The notes below the pieces were generated by a model that saw only the letters and a list, made by a program, of their open reading frames with translations, made no database searches and was not told where the DNA came from. The translations under genes were made by a program, and so were the position numbers. Positions 18,725 through 29,437 of a stretch of 64,000 nt of DNA are shown here, piece by piece; the stretch's first letter is position 1, and every line of letters starts with the position of its first letter. Location: the NCBI GenBank assembly GCA_913043005.1, contig CAJWKU010000001.1:62001-126000 (forward strand), read 5' to 3'. Source of the stretch: an uncultured Cryomorphaceae bacterium (GTDB taxonomy: Bacteria > Bacteroidota > Bacteroidia > Flavobacteriales > Schleiferiaceae).

Positions 18725-19462
18725 TTAATTCTTGAGTTTATAAACAACTTGTCCTTTGAATCGCAAGTCTAATTTTGATAATTTATCGATTATATCATTT
18801 TGAAGTAAAAAAGCATAAGTAGCATGTGCTTTATGTGCTTTATCATCGAAAAGTCCGGGTTTCCCCCATAATATTTGATGATTATGCCACTCAGGATTTA
18901 AAGTGTAGCATCCATTTTTATCTCTATGAATAGAGGTGACTCCATTTGGAAATGCTTCATGTTTAATTGCGTTTTCTAAAAGATTCAGTGCTTCTAGTCT
19001 TGAACTTAAATCTTCAAATCCTGTTAAAACGGGTAGCTTATCTGAAGAGTGATCAGAGAGTGGAAATAAATCACCATTCTTATCGAGATAGTTCATTTTC
19101 TTATTGTTGATTATTCTTGCTATTGCTAACTTTTGAATAAGATTTATTTTAAGCGTTCCTTCCCATGTTGAAAATACTTCTGCATCCTCTATGTGACGGT
19201 GTTTACGCAATATTTCTTCCAACAATCTAATGTTGATTTCTTCTAGTAATACGCTATCATCAAAAAGGTTAAATGAATCTAGAGTACTATATAGGTCTGA
19301 AGGAATTATAAAAATCTGATTTTTAGGTTGATGAATGGATATTTGATGCCCGTTCAATAATCGATTTGTTCTTAAATCGGTACTTTTTCCAAATGCCCAT
19401 ATCATTCCTAATGAAACTAAGAGCCAGGTTAATAATGTTATAAGTAGTTTACTAGCCCTCAT
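18725..19462 (-). CDS. ftsQ: FtsQ-like divisome protein
   Basis: A 245-residue protein with one N-terminal membrane segment (about residues 7-24) and a periplasmic part. The region after it is compatible with a POTRA fold (LEEILRKHRHIEDAEVF) and a beta domain that reads LVIARIINN-like strands and DKNGDLFPLS. Sequence identity in this family is low, so the call leans on position between murC and ftsA, topology and length. FtsQ links FtsB/FtsL to the other divisome proteins. It overlaps murC by 11 bp. Confidence 0.85.
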   Translation of the reverse strand: MRASKLLITLLTWLLVSLGMIWAFGKSTDLRTNRLLNGHQISIHQPKNQIFIIPSDLYSTLDSFNLFDDSVLLEEINIRLLEEILRKHRHIEDAEVFSTWEGTLKINLIQKLAIARIINNKKMNYLDKNGDLFPLSDHSSDKLPVLTGFEDLSSRLEALNLLENAIKHEAFPNGVTSIHRDKNGCYTLNPEWHNHQILWGKPGLFDDKAHKAHATYAFLLQNDIIDKLSKLDLRFKGQVVYKLKN

Positions 19463-20786
19463 TTTTTAACTTTTTTAAATAATGAACTATATCGGGAACG
19501 AGACGATCGATATCACCAGCACCGGCAGTTACCTTAATGTGGCCTCTTTGATTACACAACCATTTAGTCCCATTTTCAAATGATACCATATTTGATTTTG
19601 GTATGAGATGTACTAGTTTTTCAGAATTTATTCCAGGGATCGGATTTTCTCTAGCTGCATATATTGGTAAAATGCCAAGCATATCTATTTCAGAAAGTAT
19701 CTCTTTAAAGTTTTCGATAAAATCTTGAGTACGAGAAAATAAATGAGGTTGAAATAACATGGCTATTGGTTTGCCTGGGAATATTTTCTTAATAGAATTA
19801 ATTAACTTTTTTATTTCTGTGGGGTGATGTGCATAATCATCAATGTAAATATTATCTCGATTGCTTACTAATATTTCGAATCGACGTTTTACTCCTTTAA
19901 AGGATTCGATGCCTTTTATTATATTTTTAACGGATACCCCTATTTCTTTGGCTAGGACTGAAGCAGCAATAGCATTCTCAATATTGTGTTCACCAGCCAT
20001 TCCCGCATGAACATTTTTGTATTTTTCCCCATCCAGAATAAGATCAAAAAATTGAGATCCTTGATTAGATAAAACATTATCTGCCCCAAATTTTTGATCG
20101 CCTAATCCGTATGATTCACCCGATATGGTTTTAACATCTTTATGGACAAAACACTTCTTAGATTTTTTTGCAAAATCTTTAAATGCTCTTTCTAATTGAT
20201 TTTGAGTTTTATAATAATCTAAATGATCAGGGTCGGTTGAAGTTATTACTGATGCGCTTGGTTCTAAATGTAAAAAAGATCTATCAAATTCATCAGCTTC
20301 TACTATTGTGATGCCTGGCTCTCCTTCAATATAATTAGTTTCAAAGTTTTTACTAATTCCTCCAAAAAAACCTTGAACTGGTATTCCTGAATTATGAATT
20401 ATCCATGCCAATAAGCAGGATGTTGTTGTCTTTCCATGTGTCCCTGCAACTGCAAGGCATATTCCTTGCTTAGTAATGTAACCTAATAGCTCAGCTCTTT
20501 TAATGATTTTTAGTTTTTTTTCTAAAGCATCAACAATCTGCGGATGATTTTTTGAAATTGCAGGTGTGTAAACCACTAACTTTTCTGAATTATTTATAAA
20601 GTTTATAGATTCTTTCTCATAATGAATAGTTGCACCTTCTGCTTCTAAAGATTTTGTGAGATCACTTTCGATTGCATCATATCCGCTTACATCCATCTTC
20701 TTGCTAAGGGCCCATCGGGCTAGTGCAGACATTCCTATTCCTCCGATACCAATGAAATGGATGGATGAGAATTTCAATTTTTCCAT
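19452..20786 (-). CDS. murC: UDP-N-acetylmuramate-L-alanine ligase
   Basis: A 444-residue Mur ligase. It begins with the Rossmann motif HFIGIGGIGMSALA, has the ATP-binding loop GTHGKTTTS near 117-125, the substrate region EADEFDRSFLHL, and the late motif DDYAHHPTEI. It adds L-alanine to UDP-MurNAc in the cytoplasm. The frame could begin at a TTG two codons upstream, but ATG 20786 gives the standard N-terminus and overlaps murG by 13 bp. Confidence 0.97.
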   Translation of the reverse strand: MEKLKFSSIHFIGIGGIGMSALARWALSKKMDVSGYDAIESDLTKSLEAEGATIHYEKESINFINNSEKLVVYTPAISKNHPQIVDALEKKLKIIKRAELLGYITKQGICLAVAGTHGKTTTSCLLAWIIHNSGIPVQGFFGGISKNFETNYIEGEPGITIVEADEFDRSFLHLEPSASVITSTDPDHLDYYKTQNQLERAFKDFAKKSKKCFVHKDVKTISGESYGLGDQKFGADNVLSNQGSQFFDLILDGEKYKNVHAGMAGEHNIENAIAASVLAKEIGVSVKNIIKGIESFKGVKRRFEILVSNRDNIYIDDYAHHPTEIKKLINSIKKIFPGKPIAMLFQPHLFSRTQDFIENFKEILSEIDMLGILPIYAARENPIPGINSEKLVHLIPKSNMVSFENGTKWLCNQRGHIKVTAGAGDIDRLVPDIVHYLKKLKNEG

Positions 20787-21898
20787 AACCAATGATTTTC
20801 AAGTTGATTAAGAATTTCTGCTGCCGCGTTTGGCTTCGATATATTTAAGGCATTGGATCTTAGGTATTTAAGTTTATCAGGATTAATCATTAGCTCACTT
20901 ATAATTAATCCTAAGTCACTTTCTGATTTTTTTTCATCAATGAAAATAGCTGCCTTCTGGTCAACTAAACTTTTAGCATTTTGTGTCTGATGATCCTCTG
21001 CGACATTTGGAGAGGGGATAAGAATAGCAGCGCATCCTGCACAACAGATTTCACTAATTGTTCCAGCTCCAGCGCGAGAGACTACTATATCTGCAGCGAC
21101 ATATGCTTTATCCATATTTTTTATAAATGGTTCAATCTTTAAGTATTTGGAGTTGGATATTTCCCCCTTTAATTCATCGATATAATAGGCACCACATTGC
21201 CATAAAATTTGAATTTTTTTATTCTTCCAAAGTTTTAAATTATTCTGAACACTTTTATTTATAGCCTTTGCGCCTTGACTGCCTCCAAGTACTAATATTA
21301 ATGGTAGCTCAGGATTAAAACCTAGAAGAGATTTTGCCTTGGCAGAATTATGTTTGTGCAAACCATTTGACTCAATTTTAGCGATATTTTCTCTAACAGG
21401 ATTTCCGGTTAAGCATATTTTTTTTTCTAAAAAAAACCTTTCCATTTTTGGATATGCAACACATATTATTTTAGCTTTTCGACTTAAAATTCTATTGGTC
21501 CAGCCCGCAAGACTATTTTGCTCTTGTATCATTGTCGGTATTCCTAATAATTGAGCAACAAATAAACTGGGCCCACTTACATAACCTCCGGTCCCGATTA
21601 CGGCATCTGGTTTTGTTTTTTTTAAAAACTTAAAAACTGCGAAAAGGCTGGAAATTAATTTTGCTGGAAGACCAATATTTTTGAAAAGAGATTTTCTTTG
21701 AAAACCCGCAATATTTATTCCGTGTATAGGAAAACCAGCTTCTGGAATTCTTTCCATCTCCATTCTGCCGTTCGCTCCGATGAATTGAATTAAAGCGTCG
21801 GGATATTTTTTAATAATTTCTTTTGCAATACTTACGGCGGGAAAAATATGTCCACCTGTTCCCCCTCCAGAAATTACTATTTTTGGACCCCTAGCCAT
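20774..21898 (-). CDS. murG: UDP-GlcNAc:lipid I N-acetylglucosaminyltransferase
   Basis: A 374-residue GT-B glycosyltransferase. ISGGGTGGHIFPA at residues 9-21 is the family's N-terminal loop, GTGGYVSGP and QEQNSLAGWTNR follow, and the C-terminal donor site shows VLGGSQGAKAIN and SRAGAGTISE. It transfers GlcNAc from UDP-GlcNAc to lipid I to make lipid II on the inner face of the membrane. It overlaps ftsW by 8 bp and murC by 13 bp. Confidence 0.97.
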   Translation of the reverse strand: MARGPKIVISGGGTGGHIFPAVSIAKEIIKKYPDALIQFIGANGRMEMERIPEAGFPIHGINIAGFQRKSLFKNIGLPAKLISSLFAVFKFLKKTKPDAVIGTGGYVSGPSLFVAQLLGIPTMIQEQNSLAGWTNRILSRKAKIICVAYPKMERFFLEKKICLTGNPVRENIAKIESNGLHKHNSAKAKSLLGFNPELPLILVLGGSQGAKAINKSVQNNLKLWKNKKIQILWQCGAYYIDELKGEISNSKYLKIEPFIKNMDKAYVAADIVVSRAGAGTISEICCAGCAAILIPSPNVAEDHQTQNAKSLVDQKAAIFIDEKKSESDLGLIISELMINPDKLKYLRSNALNISKPNAAAEILNQLENHWLWKN

Positions 21899-23057
21899 TG
21901 CTTTGAGTATTTAAAGATTCTATTTCTATGTCTTGAAATATTTTAACATCTGGATCTACGTTGTCCCCATCACCTCTACCTCTGCTAACCGAGAGTATAA
22001 TGCCAATTGAAATGCATGTCATCCAAATAGAGGATCCTCCTGCACTTACCAATGGAAGTGTTTGGCCTGTGACAGGCAATAGGCTCGTTGCCACAGCCAT
22101 ATTTATCATCGCTTGTAGTAAAATCGAAAAACTTAGACTAATAACAATTAGTCGTCCAAATAAATCTTTTGCTCGTCGTGTAACTCTAACACATGCTAGC
22201 ATGAACCACAAATACATTAACAAGATAGTAGAGCCGCCTATTAAACCGTATTCTTCGACAATTGTGGCATAAATGAAATCGGAATTATTTTGTGGTAGAA
22301 AGTGCTTATGAAGTCCTCTTCCTGGACCCATACCCGTAATTTTCCCCTCTGCAATGGCCGTCATTGCTATATTCATTTGATAGTTTTCATTATCCTCAAC
22401 AGGTGATGCGAATGTCTCTAATCGACTTATCCAGGTGTCTACTCTATTTGGCATGATGTCTGGTATTGTCTTGGCGGTAAGAACGAAACCTAAAAGCAGT
22501 ATTACGCCTAATCCAAGTATTTTGGCTAGATGTTTAAAATGATATCCACCAATGAATAATAGAATCATGGAATTTGCGAATATTAGAATAGCGGTTGATA
22601 GATTAGCCGGAAGAACAAGTCCAGATATTATAAAAATTGGCCACAATAAAGTTTTAAACGAATCTTTAAATTTCCAATCTCCTTCTTCTTTGGATAATGT
22701 TCTCGAAAGAAAGATTAGAAGGGCAACATTAGCTAGTGCGCTAGTTTGAAAGCTCATTCCAAACACATATATCCAACGGCTTGAATTCGCTCCGCCTATC
22801 GTAGATCCCTTTGCGATTGTAAAAACGAGTAATACAATACTTATCCAGAGAATTAGAGGTGAAAGTGGTCCTCTCCAAAATCGGTAAGGTATTCTATGAG
22901 TCAGTACAGCTAGTAAAAGCCCGAAAAAAACGTGAATCATATGCATCCCCAGACTTGTGCTGGCGCTGAAGACTGGTAAAAAAGAGAAAATCGCCAATAG
23001 CATAGTTATGACCCATATTTGAGTGCTACCTTGAAAAAGACGATTAAAGATTTCCAT
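21891..23057 (-). CDS. ftsW: lipid II polymerase FtsW (SEDS family)
   Basis: A 388-residue integral membrane protein with about ten hydrophobic helices. SEDS signatures include GANSSRWIY (about 90-98), the loop NENYQMNIAMTAIAEGKITGMGPGRG in which the catalytic acidic residue region lies, DFIYATIVEEYGLIG, and the C-terminal TGQTLPLVSAGGSS. FtsW polymerises glycan strands at the septum together with FtsI, encoded four genes upstream in this operon. A polar cytoplasmic tail of about 30 residues closes it. RodA is excluded by the dcw position, though the fold is shared. Confidence 0.95.
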   Translation of the reverse strand: MEIFNRLFQGSTQIWVITMLLAIFSFLPVFSASTSLGMHMIHVFFGLLLAVLTHRIPYRFWRGPLSPLILWISIVLLVFTIAKGSTIGGANSSRWIYVFGMSFQTSALANVALLIFLSRTLSKEEGDWKFKDSFKTLLWPIFIISGLVLPANLSTAILIFANSMILLFIGGYHFKHLAKILGLGVILLLGFVLTAKTIPDIMPNRVDTWISRLETFASPVEDNENYQMNIAMTAIAEGKITGMGPGRGLHKHFLPQNNSDFIYATIVEEYGLIGGSTILLMYLWFMLACVRVTRRAKDLFGRLIVISLSFSILLQAMINMAVATSLLPVTGQTLPLVSAGGSSIWMTCISIGIILSVSRGRGDGDNVDPDVKIFQDIEIESLNTQSNG

Positions 23058-23071
23058 TCAGATAAAAAGTA

Positions 23072-24418
23072 TTATAATTTGCGAACTGCTGATTTAAATT
23101 GATTTCCTCGGTCTTGATAGTTTTCAAACAGGTCAAAGCTTGCACAGCAGGGAGATAGAATAACAGTTTCTCCCTTTGATGCAATCTGATAGCTGGTTTT
23201 TACAGCATCATCCATATTTTCTACTTCGGCAAAATGTTCAACACTTTCCGCAAAGGCATTTCGAATTTTTGAAATATCAGTTCCAATTGCAACAATAGCT
23301 TTTACTCCCTTCTCTACCAATCCAAATAGTTCAGAATAGTCATTTCCTTTATCTACGCCGCCAACAATCCAGATTGATTTCCCAATAATACTTTCCAGAG
23401 CATAGTATGTCGAGTTGACATTTGTGGCTTTGCTATCATTTATAAATTGGATTCCATGTATGGTGCCAATGTTTTCCATTCTATGTTCAAGTCCTTCGAA
23501 ATTTGCTAATGATTCTCGAACCATTTCACTTCGAACATTAAGAAGTCTGGCAGACAAGCCTGCAGCAAGTGCATTATATTTATTGTGTTTGCCTTGTAAA
23601 GCAAGATCTTCAATTGTCATGATATCATTATTTTTTGTGATCATTATTAAATTTGAGCTTTCAATAAATGCTCCTTGATTTGGAGTGTCAGCTGGTGTAG
23701 ATGTATAAATAGGGTAAAGGGATGCATTTACTTTGTTTAGTCTTGATTTTATGATTTCATCTTCAGCATAGAAAAGGAAACTGTCATCTTTATTTTGATT
23801 TGCAGTGATTTTAAATTTTGTTTCTGCATAGTCTTGAATTGATTTGTAGCGATCGAGATGGTCATTTCTAATATTGGTCATTACAGCAATATTGGGTCTG
23901 AAAGTTGGGCAATCCTCTAACTGGAAACTAGACACTTCTAGTACATAAAAATCCACTGGATTTAAAAGGAGTAGCCTTCCAGCGCCGATACCAATATTTC
24001 CACCTAAATGAAAATTTGTTTTATTTCTCGATAGAATTTTACCAATTAATGTTACTATTGAGGTTTTCCCATTTGTCCCTGTGATGGCAATGATTTTTGA
24101 TTTTTCCGGTTTATTTCTAAAAAACCATTCGATATCTGACCAGATGGGGATTCCGGCTTTTCTAATATTTTGTATTATCGGAATATTTGAACTAATACCG
24201 GGACTTTTAATTATCGCATCAGAACTAAGTAATTTATCAAGACTGTGCTGGCCTTCTTCAAAAGAAATTCCAGCTTCTATTAATTCTTTTCGATTGGAGC
24301 GTTCAATTTTCCCCTTTTCAGAAAGAAAAACTTTGATTTTTTTTTCTTTGCCAAGTAGAGCTGCCGAAACACCACTTTCTCCACCTCCGAGAATACCAAG
24401 CTGAAACTCTTCATTCAT
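23072..24418 (-). CDS. murD: UDP-N-acetylmuramoylalanine-D-glutamate ligase
   Basis: A 448-residue Mur ligase. The N-terminal Rossmann part reads LGILGGGESGVSAALLG, the ATP loop is TGTNGKTSIV, and HRME plus FINDSKATN are the late conserved motifs. It adds D-glutamate to UDP-MurNAc-L-Ala. The frame is open twenty codons upstream to 24478, but that would sit inside mraY; ATG 24418 begins MNEEFQLGIL, 2 bp after the mraY stop, and is preferred. Confidence 0.96.
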   Translation of the reverse strand: MNEEFQLGILGGGESGVSAALLGKEKKIKVFLSEKGKIERSNRKELIEAGISFEEGQHSLDKLLSSDAIIKSPGISSNIPIIQNIRKAGIPIWSDIEWFFRNKPEKSKIIAITGTNGKTSIVTLIGKILSRNKTNFHLGGNIGIGAGRLLLLNPVDFYVLEVSSFQLEDCPTFRPNIAVMTNIRNDHLDRYKSIQDYAETKFKITANQNKDDSFLFYAEDEIIKSRLNKVNASLYPIYTSTPADTPNQGAFIESSNLIMITKNNDIMTIEDLALQGKHNKYNALAAGLSARLLNVRSEMVRESLANFEGLEHRMENIGTIHGIQFINDSKATNVNSTYYALESIIGKSIWIVGGVDKGNDYSELFGLVEKGVKAIVAIGTDISKIRNAFAESVEHFAEVENMDDAVKTSYQIASKGETVILSPCCASFDLFENYQDRGNQFKSAVRKL

Positions 24419-24420
24419 TA

Positions 24421-25647
24421 TCAGCGAAGTTTTAAGATTATTAGGGTGAAAATGGCGAGAAAAATACCTAGAATCCAAAATCTAGTAGCAATTTTAGATT
24501 CATGAAGACCTTTTTTCTGAAAATGATGATGAAGAGGTGACATGAGGAATACTCGTTTGCCAATTCCTGACTGTTTTTTAGTGTACTTAAAGTAGCCAAC
24601 TTGAATAATAACACTCAAGTTTTCGATAAGAAACACTCCGGCTAGTATGGGTATTAAAAGCTCTTTTCTTATTGCAATTGCAAATACAGCGATTATCGCC
24701 CCTATTGAAAGGCTACCTGTGTCTCCCATAAATACTTGTGCAGGGTAGGTGTTATACCATAGAAAGCCTATACATGCACCAATAAAGGCAGCGGCAAAAA
24801 CCACTAATTCTCCAGAATTTGGTATGTACATTATATCTAAGTAGCTCGCAAAAACAACAGAGCCACTTACATAGGCTAGAATTGCAAGTGTAAATGCTAT
24901 TATAGCGGATGTACCACCCGCTAACCCGTCAAGTCCGTCGGTTAAATTCGCTCCATTGCTAACAGCGGTAATTATAAAGATCACTACAACAATAAATATT
25001 AGCCAACTATATTTGTAAAGACCTAGCCAATCTAAAAGTTTCACATAATCGAATGTTGCGTCTTTTAAAAATGGTATAGTGGTTTTTAGTGACTGTTCGG
25101 CATGGCCAAAAACTGGCGCACTTTTAGCACTTTCTCCGTATAATTTTATCTGTGAATCGATAGGTACTTCCTCCTTCATTGTGACATCGGGGTGAAACGC
25201 CAGAACACATCCAACTATAATTCCAAGTGTAATTTGGCCGATTATTTTAAAATAGCTTCTTAGGCCCTTTTTATTCTTTTTGAAAACCTTTATGTAGTCA
25301 TCGGCAAAACCTATTGCTCCCATCCAAACAGTGGTTAGTAGAAGTAGTTTAATATAAATGTTACTTAGATCTGCAAATAATAATACCGGGATTACTATGG
25401 CTGATAGAATTATTAATCCTCCCATAGTTGGAGTTCCTGCTTTTTCTAATTGACCATCTAATCCAAGATCTCTGACACTTTCGCCTATTTGTTTTCTTTT
25501 TAAAATTTCGATAAGTCTTTTCCCAAGAATTAGACTTATTGTTAAGGCTCCAAGGATTGCTAATGCTGCCCTGAAAGTGAGAAATTGGAATAGTCCAGCA
25601 CCAGGAAAATCAAGCTTATCAAGAAATATAAATATATCGTAAAGCAT
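24421..25647 (-). CDS. mraY: phospho-MurNAc-pentapeptide translocase
   Basis: A 408-residue membrane enzyme with about ten helices. TPTMGGL (near 73), the aspartates in [17 protein letters not shown] (about 112-128), [12 protein letters not shown], and the histidine cluster MSPLHHHF near 369 are the MraY signature. It joins phospho-MurNAc-pentapeptide to undecaprenyl phosphate, forming lipid I. An insertion of about 60 residues around 155-215 (with [12 protein letters not shown]) is of a kind seen in Bacteroidota MraY. It follows murE by 4 bp. Confidence 0.97.
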   Translation of the reverse strand: MLYDIFIFLDKLDFPGAGLFQFLTFRAALAILGALTISLILGKRLIEILKRKQIGESVRDLGLDGQLEKAGTPTMGGLIILSAIVIPVLLFADLSNIYIKLLLLTTVWMGAIGFADDYIKVFKKNKKGLRSYFKIIGQITLGIIVGCVLAFHPDVTMKEEVPIDSQIKLYGESAKSAPVFGHAEQSLKTTIPFLKDATFDYVKLLDWLGLYKYSWLIFIVVVIFIITAVSNGANLTDGLDGLAGGTSAIIAFTLAILAYVSGSVVFASYLDIMYIPNSGELVVFAAAFIGACIGFLWYNTYPAQVFMGDTGSLSIGAIIAVFAIAIRKELLIPILAGVFLIENLSVIIQVGYFKYTKKQSGIGKRVFLMSPLHHHFQKKGLHESKIATRFWILGIFLAIFTLIILKLR

Positions 25648-25651
25648 AATT

Positions 25652-27115
25652 TTAAGTTTGAACTTCTGTTAGTACAGTTTTTAAAATGAGTAAATCATCA
25701 AATGGCATTTTTTCTCCATTAATTTCTTGGAATTTCTCATGTCCTTTTCCTGCTAATAGTATTATGTCATTTGGATTTGCATTTTGGCAGGCGAGCCGAA
25801 TTCCTTGACTTCTATCTACAATTGAAATGCAATATTTCATGTCTGGCTTTTTAAGGCCACACTCCATGTCTCTAAGAATTGCTTCAGGGGATTCTGATCT
25901 TGGATTATCAGATGTTAAAATGACATAGTCACTTAATCTAGATGCAATGGAAGCCATTTCTGGTCTTTTGCCTTTATCTCGATCTCCACCGCAACCAATT
26001 ATAGTTATTATTCTTTGTGGAGGCTTTCGGAATTTTTGCAGGGAGGAAAGAATCTTTTTTAAGGCATCTGGGGTATGAGCATAGTCTATTATTCCAGTAA
26101 TCCCTTTTGGCCCTTCTATTTTTTGGAAACGACCATTTATCGGATTTAAATTGCTTATTCCCTGTAATGCCTCATCTGCAGTCATGCCCAATTCGATTGC
26201 AGCTCCATAAACTGCAGATACGTTATAAACATTGAAATTTCCAATTAATTTCATCCAACATTCTCGCTGGTTTATGCTAATTAGAGTTCCGCCAATATGA
26301 CTTTCAAGTACCCTAGCTTTGATATCGGAATCTCTTGTTATTCCATAGGATATTTTCTTTGCTTTGCTACCCGAAATCATTGTATCACCGTATTTATCAT
26401 CTCGATTTACTAATGCAAATGCCGAGGAGCTGAGATTGTCAAAAAGTAATTTTTTTGCAATGACATAATTATCAAGGGTTTTATGATAATCAAGATGATC
26501 TCTACTGATATTTGTGAAAATTCCACCTCTAAAACGAATTCCTTCGACACGGTTTTGAACCAGTCCGTGCGAGCTAACTTCAATGAAGACAAGTTTGCAC
26601 CCAGCTTTAACCATATCTGACAAATGTTTTTGAATTTGCCAAGCGTCAGGTGTGGTATGGGTTGCGGGATAATTTTTGTTGTGAATTGATATTTTCACAG
26701 TTGATATTAATCCACTTTTTATGAGATTATTTTCAAAAAGCTGATGCAGTAAACTTGCTGTTGTTGTTTTCCCATTAGTCCCGGTTATACCGATAATATT
26801 GAGATTTTCGGAAGGTCGATCAAACCAATTCCCAGCAATTATAGAATAAGCTTTCGAAGCTGATTTGACTTGTATGTATGTAATTTCTGAATTTGTTTCT
26901 TTTGGGAATTTCTCGCAGAGAATAGCTATCGATCCTTTTGTTATGGACTCTTTAATAAATAGATTTCCATCTTTTTTGGTTCCTTGGATTGCTATGAATA
27001 GGCTGTCTTTTTTTACGGATTGAGAATGACACGTGACAGTATTAATAGCTACTAAAGTTGACCCCAGTAAATCAACAATGGAAACGCCAAAAAGTATGTC
27101 TTTTAATAGCTTCAT
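25652..27115 (-). CDS. murE: UDP-MurNAc-tripeptide synthetase MurE
   Basis: A 487-residue Mur ligase. The ATP loop is [13 protein letters not shown] (about 107-119), HTTPD and EVSSHGL mark the second motif, and DNPRSE near 408-413 is the amino-acid specificity motif, whose DNPR form indicates meso-diaminopimelate as substrate. It would thus add meso-DAP to UDP-MurNAc-L-Ala-D-Glu. Its ATG overlaps the ftsI stop by 4 bp. Confidence 0.96.
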   Translation of the reverse strand: MKLLKDILFGVSIVDLLGSTLVAINTVTCHSQSVKKDSLFIAIQGTKKDGNLFIKESITKGSIAILCEKFPKETNSEITYIQVKSASKAYSIIAGNWFDRPSENLNIIGITGTNGKTTTASLLHQLFENNLIKSGLISTVKISIHNKNYPATHTTPDAWQIQKHLSDMVKAGCKLVFIEVSSHGLVQNRVEGIRFRGGIFTNISRDHLDYHKTLDNYVIAKKLLFDNLSSSAFALVNRDDKYGDTMISGSKAKKISYGITRDSDIKARVLESHIGGTLISINQRECWMKLIGNFNVYNVSAVYGAAIELGMTADEALQGISNLNPINGRFQKIEGPKGITGIIDYAHTPDALKKILSSLQKFRKPPQRIITIIGCGGDRDKGKRPEMASIASRLSDYVILTSDNPRSESPEAILRDMECGLKKPDMKYCISIVDRSQGIRLACQNANPNDIILLAGKGHEKFQEINGEKMPFDDLLILKTVLTEVQT

Positions 27116-29106
27116 CCTAGTCTAATATGAATTTTTTTATTCTTAAATTCGGAATCATAACTTAGTACAGTCCCATTCCCTTGAAGTGTTATCTGCCATC
27201 CATTTTCTTCGTAGAGTTGAATCGCATCAGACACTTTCCATCCTTTGATGTTAGGTATTTCTCCCAATTCAAGTTTTTGAACCGCGATATTGTAATTAGA
27301 AATTCTTCTTTTTTTGTTGTTTTTGGCCATATGATCTATGGCGTCACCCCAATATCCCTTGGGCGGTATTTCAGTTTGAGGTGTCATTTTGTGTATTGCC
27401 AAAGCGATATCACGAAAAACAGGTGCAGCAACGATATTTGCATAATATCCCGCTGCGATTTCAGGACGATTGATAACTACAATGCAGGAATACTTTGGCG
27501 ACTTTGCTGGGAAATATCCGGCAAAAGATGCTTGGTAACCTAAGGTTTCGGGATCCCAATAGTCAGTTTGACAAGTGCCCGTTTTCCCTGCCATATCTAA
27601 TGAATCAGTATATATGTTTTTCGCAGTACCTCTTTTCACAGCTTTTTCGAGTAAATCTTGAATTTGAAGTATATTTCGCTCTGAAGCTATTGAAGGGTGC
27701 ATGACCTGTGTTTGATTGTTTTTAACCATTACTCCGTGATCTCTAGTTCCTTCCCAAAGTGTTGGTCTCACCATTCTTCCATTATTTGCTATTGCATTGT
27801 AAAATGTTAATATTTGAAGAGGTGTACTCTCAATCCCATAACCGAAAATCATCCATGGTAATGTTAATCCATTCCATCTTTTATCATCAGGGTGTGGGAT
27901 ATAGGGTGCGCTTTCACCAGGGATTCTAATTTCTGTCATATCTGCCAAACCAATCTGGTACATTCGATCTATAAAATCTTCAGGTCTTTTCAAGTATTTT
28001 GAATAAATAGCCTTAACGATACCTGTATTTGAAGACAACTCTAACGCTCTTCCAATTGATATTATTCCGTAACCTCCTCGCTTTGAATCTCTCACTTTTT
28101 TACCGTAGATAACATATTCACCACCTCTGGTATCTATTTTTTGTGCAGTATCAACCTTTCCATCTTCTAATGCTACAAGAAGTGAGGCAACTTTAAATGT
28201 GGATCCCGGTTCGGACTTCTCCCAAACTGCATAATTTCTTAATTCTCGATAATTTGAATTTGTTTTTGTCTTTCCAAGATTTGAAATTGCCCGTATTTTT
28301 CCAGTAGCAACCTCCATAACTACGGCACATCCATGATCCGCACCATATTTTTTTAATTGCTGAATAAGTGCTTTATGTGCAATGTCTTGAATTCTTGAAT
28401 TTATTGTAGTTACAATATCTTGGCCGTTTATAGGCTGATTTGAAAATTCGCTATCTATTGGTTTCCATTGATTTCCACCTAGGTTTTGCATCCATCGTTT
28501 ACCATTATGACCCTTTAATGTTTCGTTAAATGAAGACTCTAAGCCGACTCTGGACCCACGGTCATAGCCAATGGTTCTTTCAGCAAGCAATCCTAAAGGA
28601 ATTAATCTTGTATGGTTCTCAAGTGTAATTAGGCCTGTTTTGTACTTATTTCCTTTAAAAAGAGGCATTTGGCTTACTTGCCGATAATCAGAATAACTTA
28701 GGTCTTTAGCGAGAAGAGCATATCTATTTTTTGTAGAAAAAGTTTTTCTTAGATATTTTTCCCAGCTTTTATTTGAGCGAGATCTTGGAAGTAAACCAGA
28801 TAAGGCTATGCTAGTTTTGGTTATTTGAGAATTAAACTTTTGCGGGTCTACAATTGCCGCGTCCCATCGCAATTCATAAACGGGCATAGATGTTGCTAAG
28901 AGTTGACCATCATTTGAATATATATTACCTCTACTCGCTGTTACTTCTCGTTCTTGAATTACTTTTTGCCTAGCTGATGCGATTAGTTCTGGCCCGAGTG
29001 ATAGTGATATAAAAAAGAGTCTGCACAGTATGGTGAGCGTGAAGACTGCAGCAAAAATAACTAGCCAAGCCATCCTACGAATACTAGGTTCGTATTGGTT
29101 ATTCAT
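27112..29106 (-). CDS. ftsI: septal penicillin-binding protein FtsI with PASTA domain
   Basis: A 664-residue class B PBP: one N-terminal membrane helix (about 10-34), a dimerisation domain, and a transpeptidase with STFK (active Ser), SSN and KTGT motifs in the right order. The C-terminal 45 residues (IPNIKGWKVSDAIQLYEENGW) form one PASTA domain. It crosslinks septal peptidoglycan with FtsW. A TTG at 29121 would extend it by five codons; ATG 29106 is preferred and overlaps ftsL by 8 bp. Confidence 0.96.
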   Translation of the reverse strand: MNNQYEPSIRRMAWLVIFAAVFTLTILCRLFFISLSLGPELIASARQKVIQEREVTASRGNIYSNDGQLLATSMPVYELRWDAAIVDPQKFNSQITKTSIALSGLLPRSRSNKSWEKYLRKTFSTKNRYALLAKDLSYSDYRQVSQMPLFKGNKYKTGLITLENHTRLIPLGLLAERTIGYDRGSRVGLESSFNETLKGHNGKRWMQNLGGNQWKPIDSEFSNQPINGQDIVTTINSRIQDIAHKALIQQLKKYGADHGCAVVMEVATGKIRAISNLGKTKTNSNYRELRNYAVWEKSEPGSTFKVASLLVALEDGKVDTAQKIDTRGGEYVIYGKKVRDSKRGGYGIISIGRALELSSNTGIVKAIYSKYLKRPEDFIDRMYQIGLADMTEIRIPGESAPYIPHPDDKRWNGLTLPWMIFGYGIESTPLQILTFYNAIANNGRMVRPTLWEGTRDHGVMVKNNQTQVMHPSIASERNILQIQDLLEKAVKRGTAKNIYTDSLDMAGKTGTCQTDYWDPETLGYQASFAGYFPAKSPKYSCIVVINRPEIAAGYYANIVAAPVFRDIALAIHKMTPQTEIPPKGYWGDAIDHMAKNNKKRRISNYNIAVQKLELGEIPNIKGWKVSDAIQLYEENGWQITLQGNGTVLSYDSEFKNKKIHIRLG

Positions 29107-29437
29107 TATTAGGCTTTTCAATTGAAATTGGAGCTTGACTCATCGCTATTAGGCCAAGTTCCTCGGCACGCAATTGAACTGATGATTCTTGTCCCATTTT
29201 CATAAGTTTAGATTTAGAATCTAAATATTGACTTTCTAACTCATTTATCTCAACTGTCATTTTAGATATGATTCGAACATTTGATTCAGCCCTATGAGCT
29301 GCCCAGATTTGGATAAGAGCGAGTGCAGTTATGTAAAGAACAAAAGGTAAATTTTTCAATATTATCGGATGGCCAAAGAAGCTGCCCCTTAGTATTTCCT
29401 TTAAGGCTCCAATATTTCTTTGGTTAAGCAATTTCAT
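29099..29437 (-). CDS. ftsL: FtsL-like divisome protein
   Basis: A 112-residue bitopic protein: a short cytoplasmic start, one membrane helix at about 28-46 (LPFVLYITALALIQIW), then a periplasmic coiled coil (VRIISKMTVEINELESQYLDSKSKLMKMG is its span at about 53-81, partly quoted). Such proteins have little sequence conservation; the place between rsmH and ftsI and the topology identify it. FtsL works with FtsB and FtsQ to switch on FtsW-FtsI. Its ATG overlaps rsmH by 4 bp. Confidence 0.85.
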   Translation of the reverse strand: MKLLNQRNIGALKEILRGSFFGHPIILKNLPFVLYITALALIQIWAAHRAESNVRIISKMTVEINELESQYLDSKSKLMKMGQESSVQLRAEELGLIAMSQAPISIEKPNNE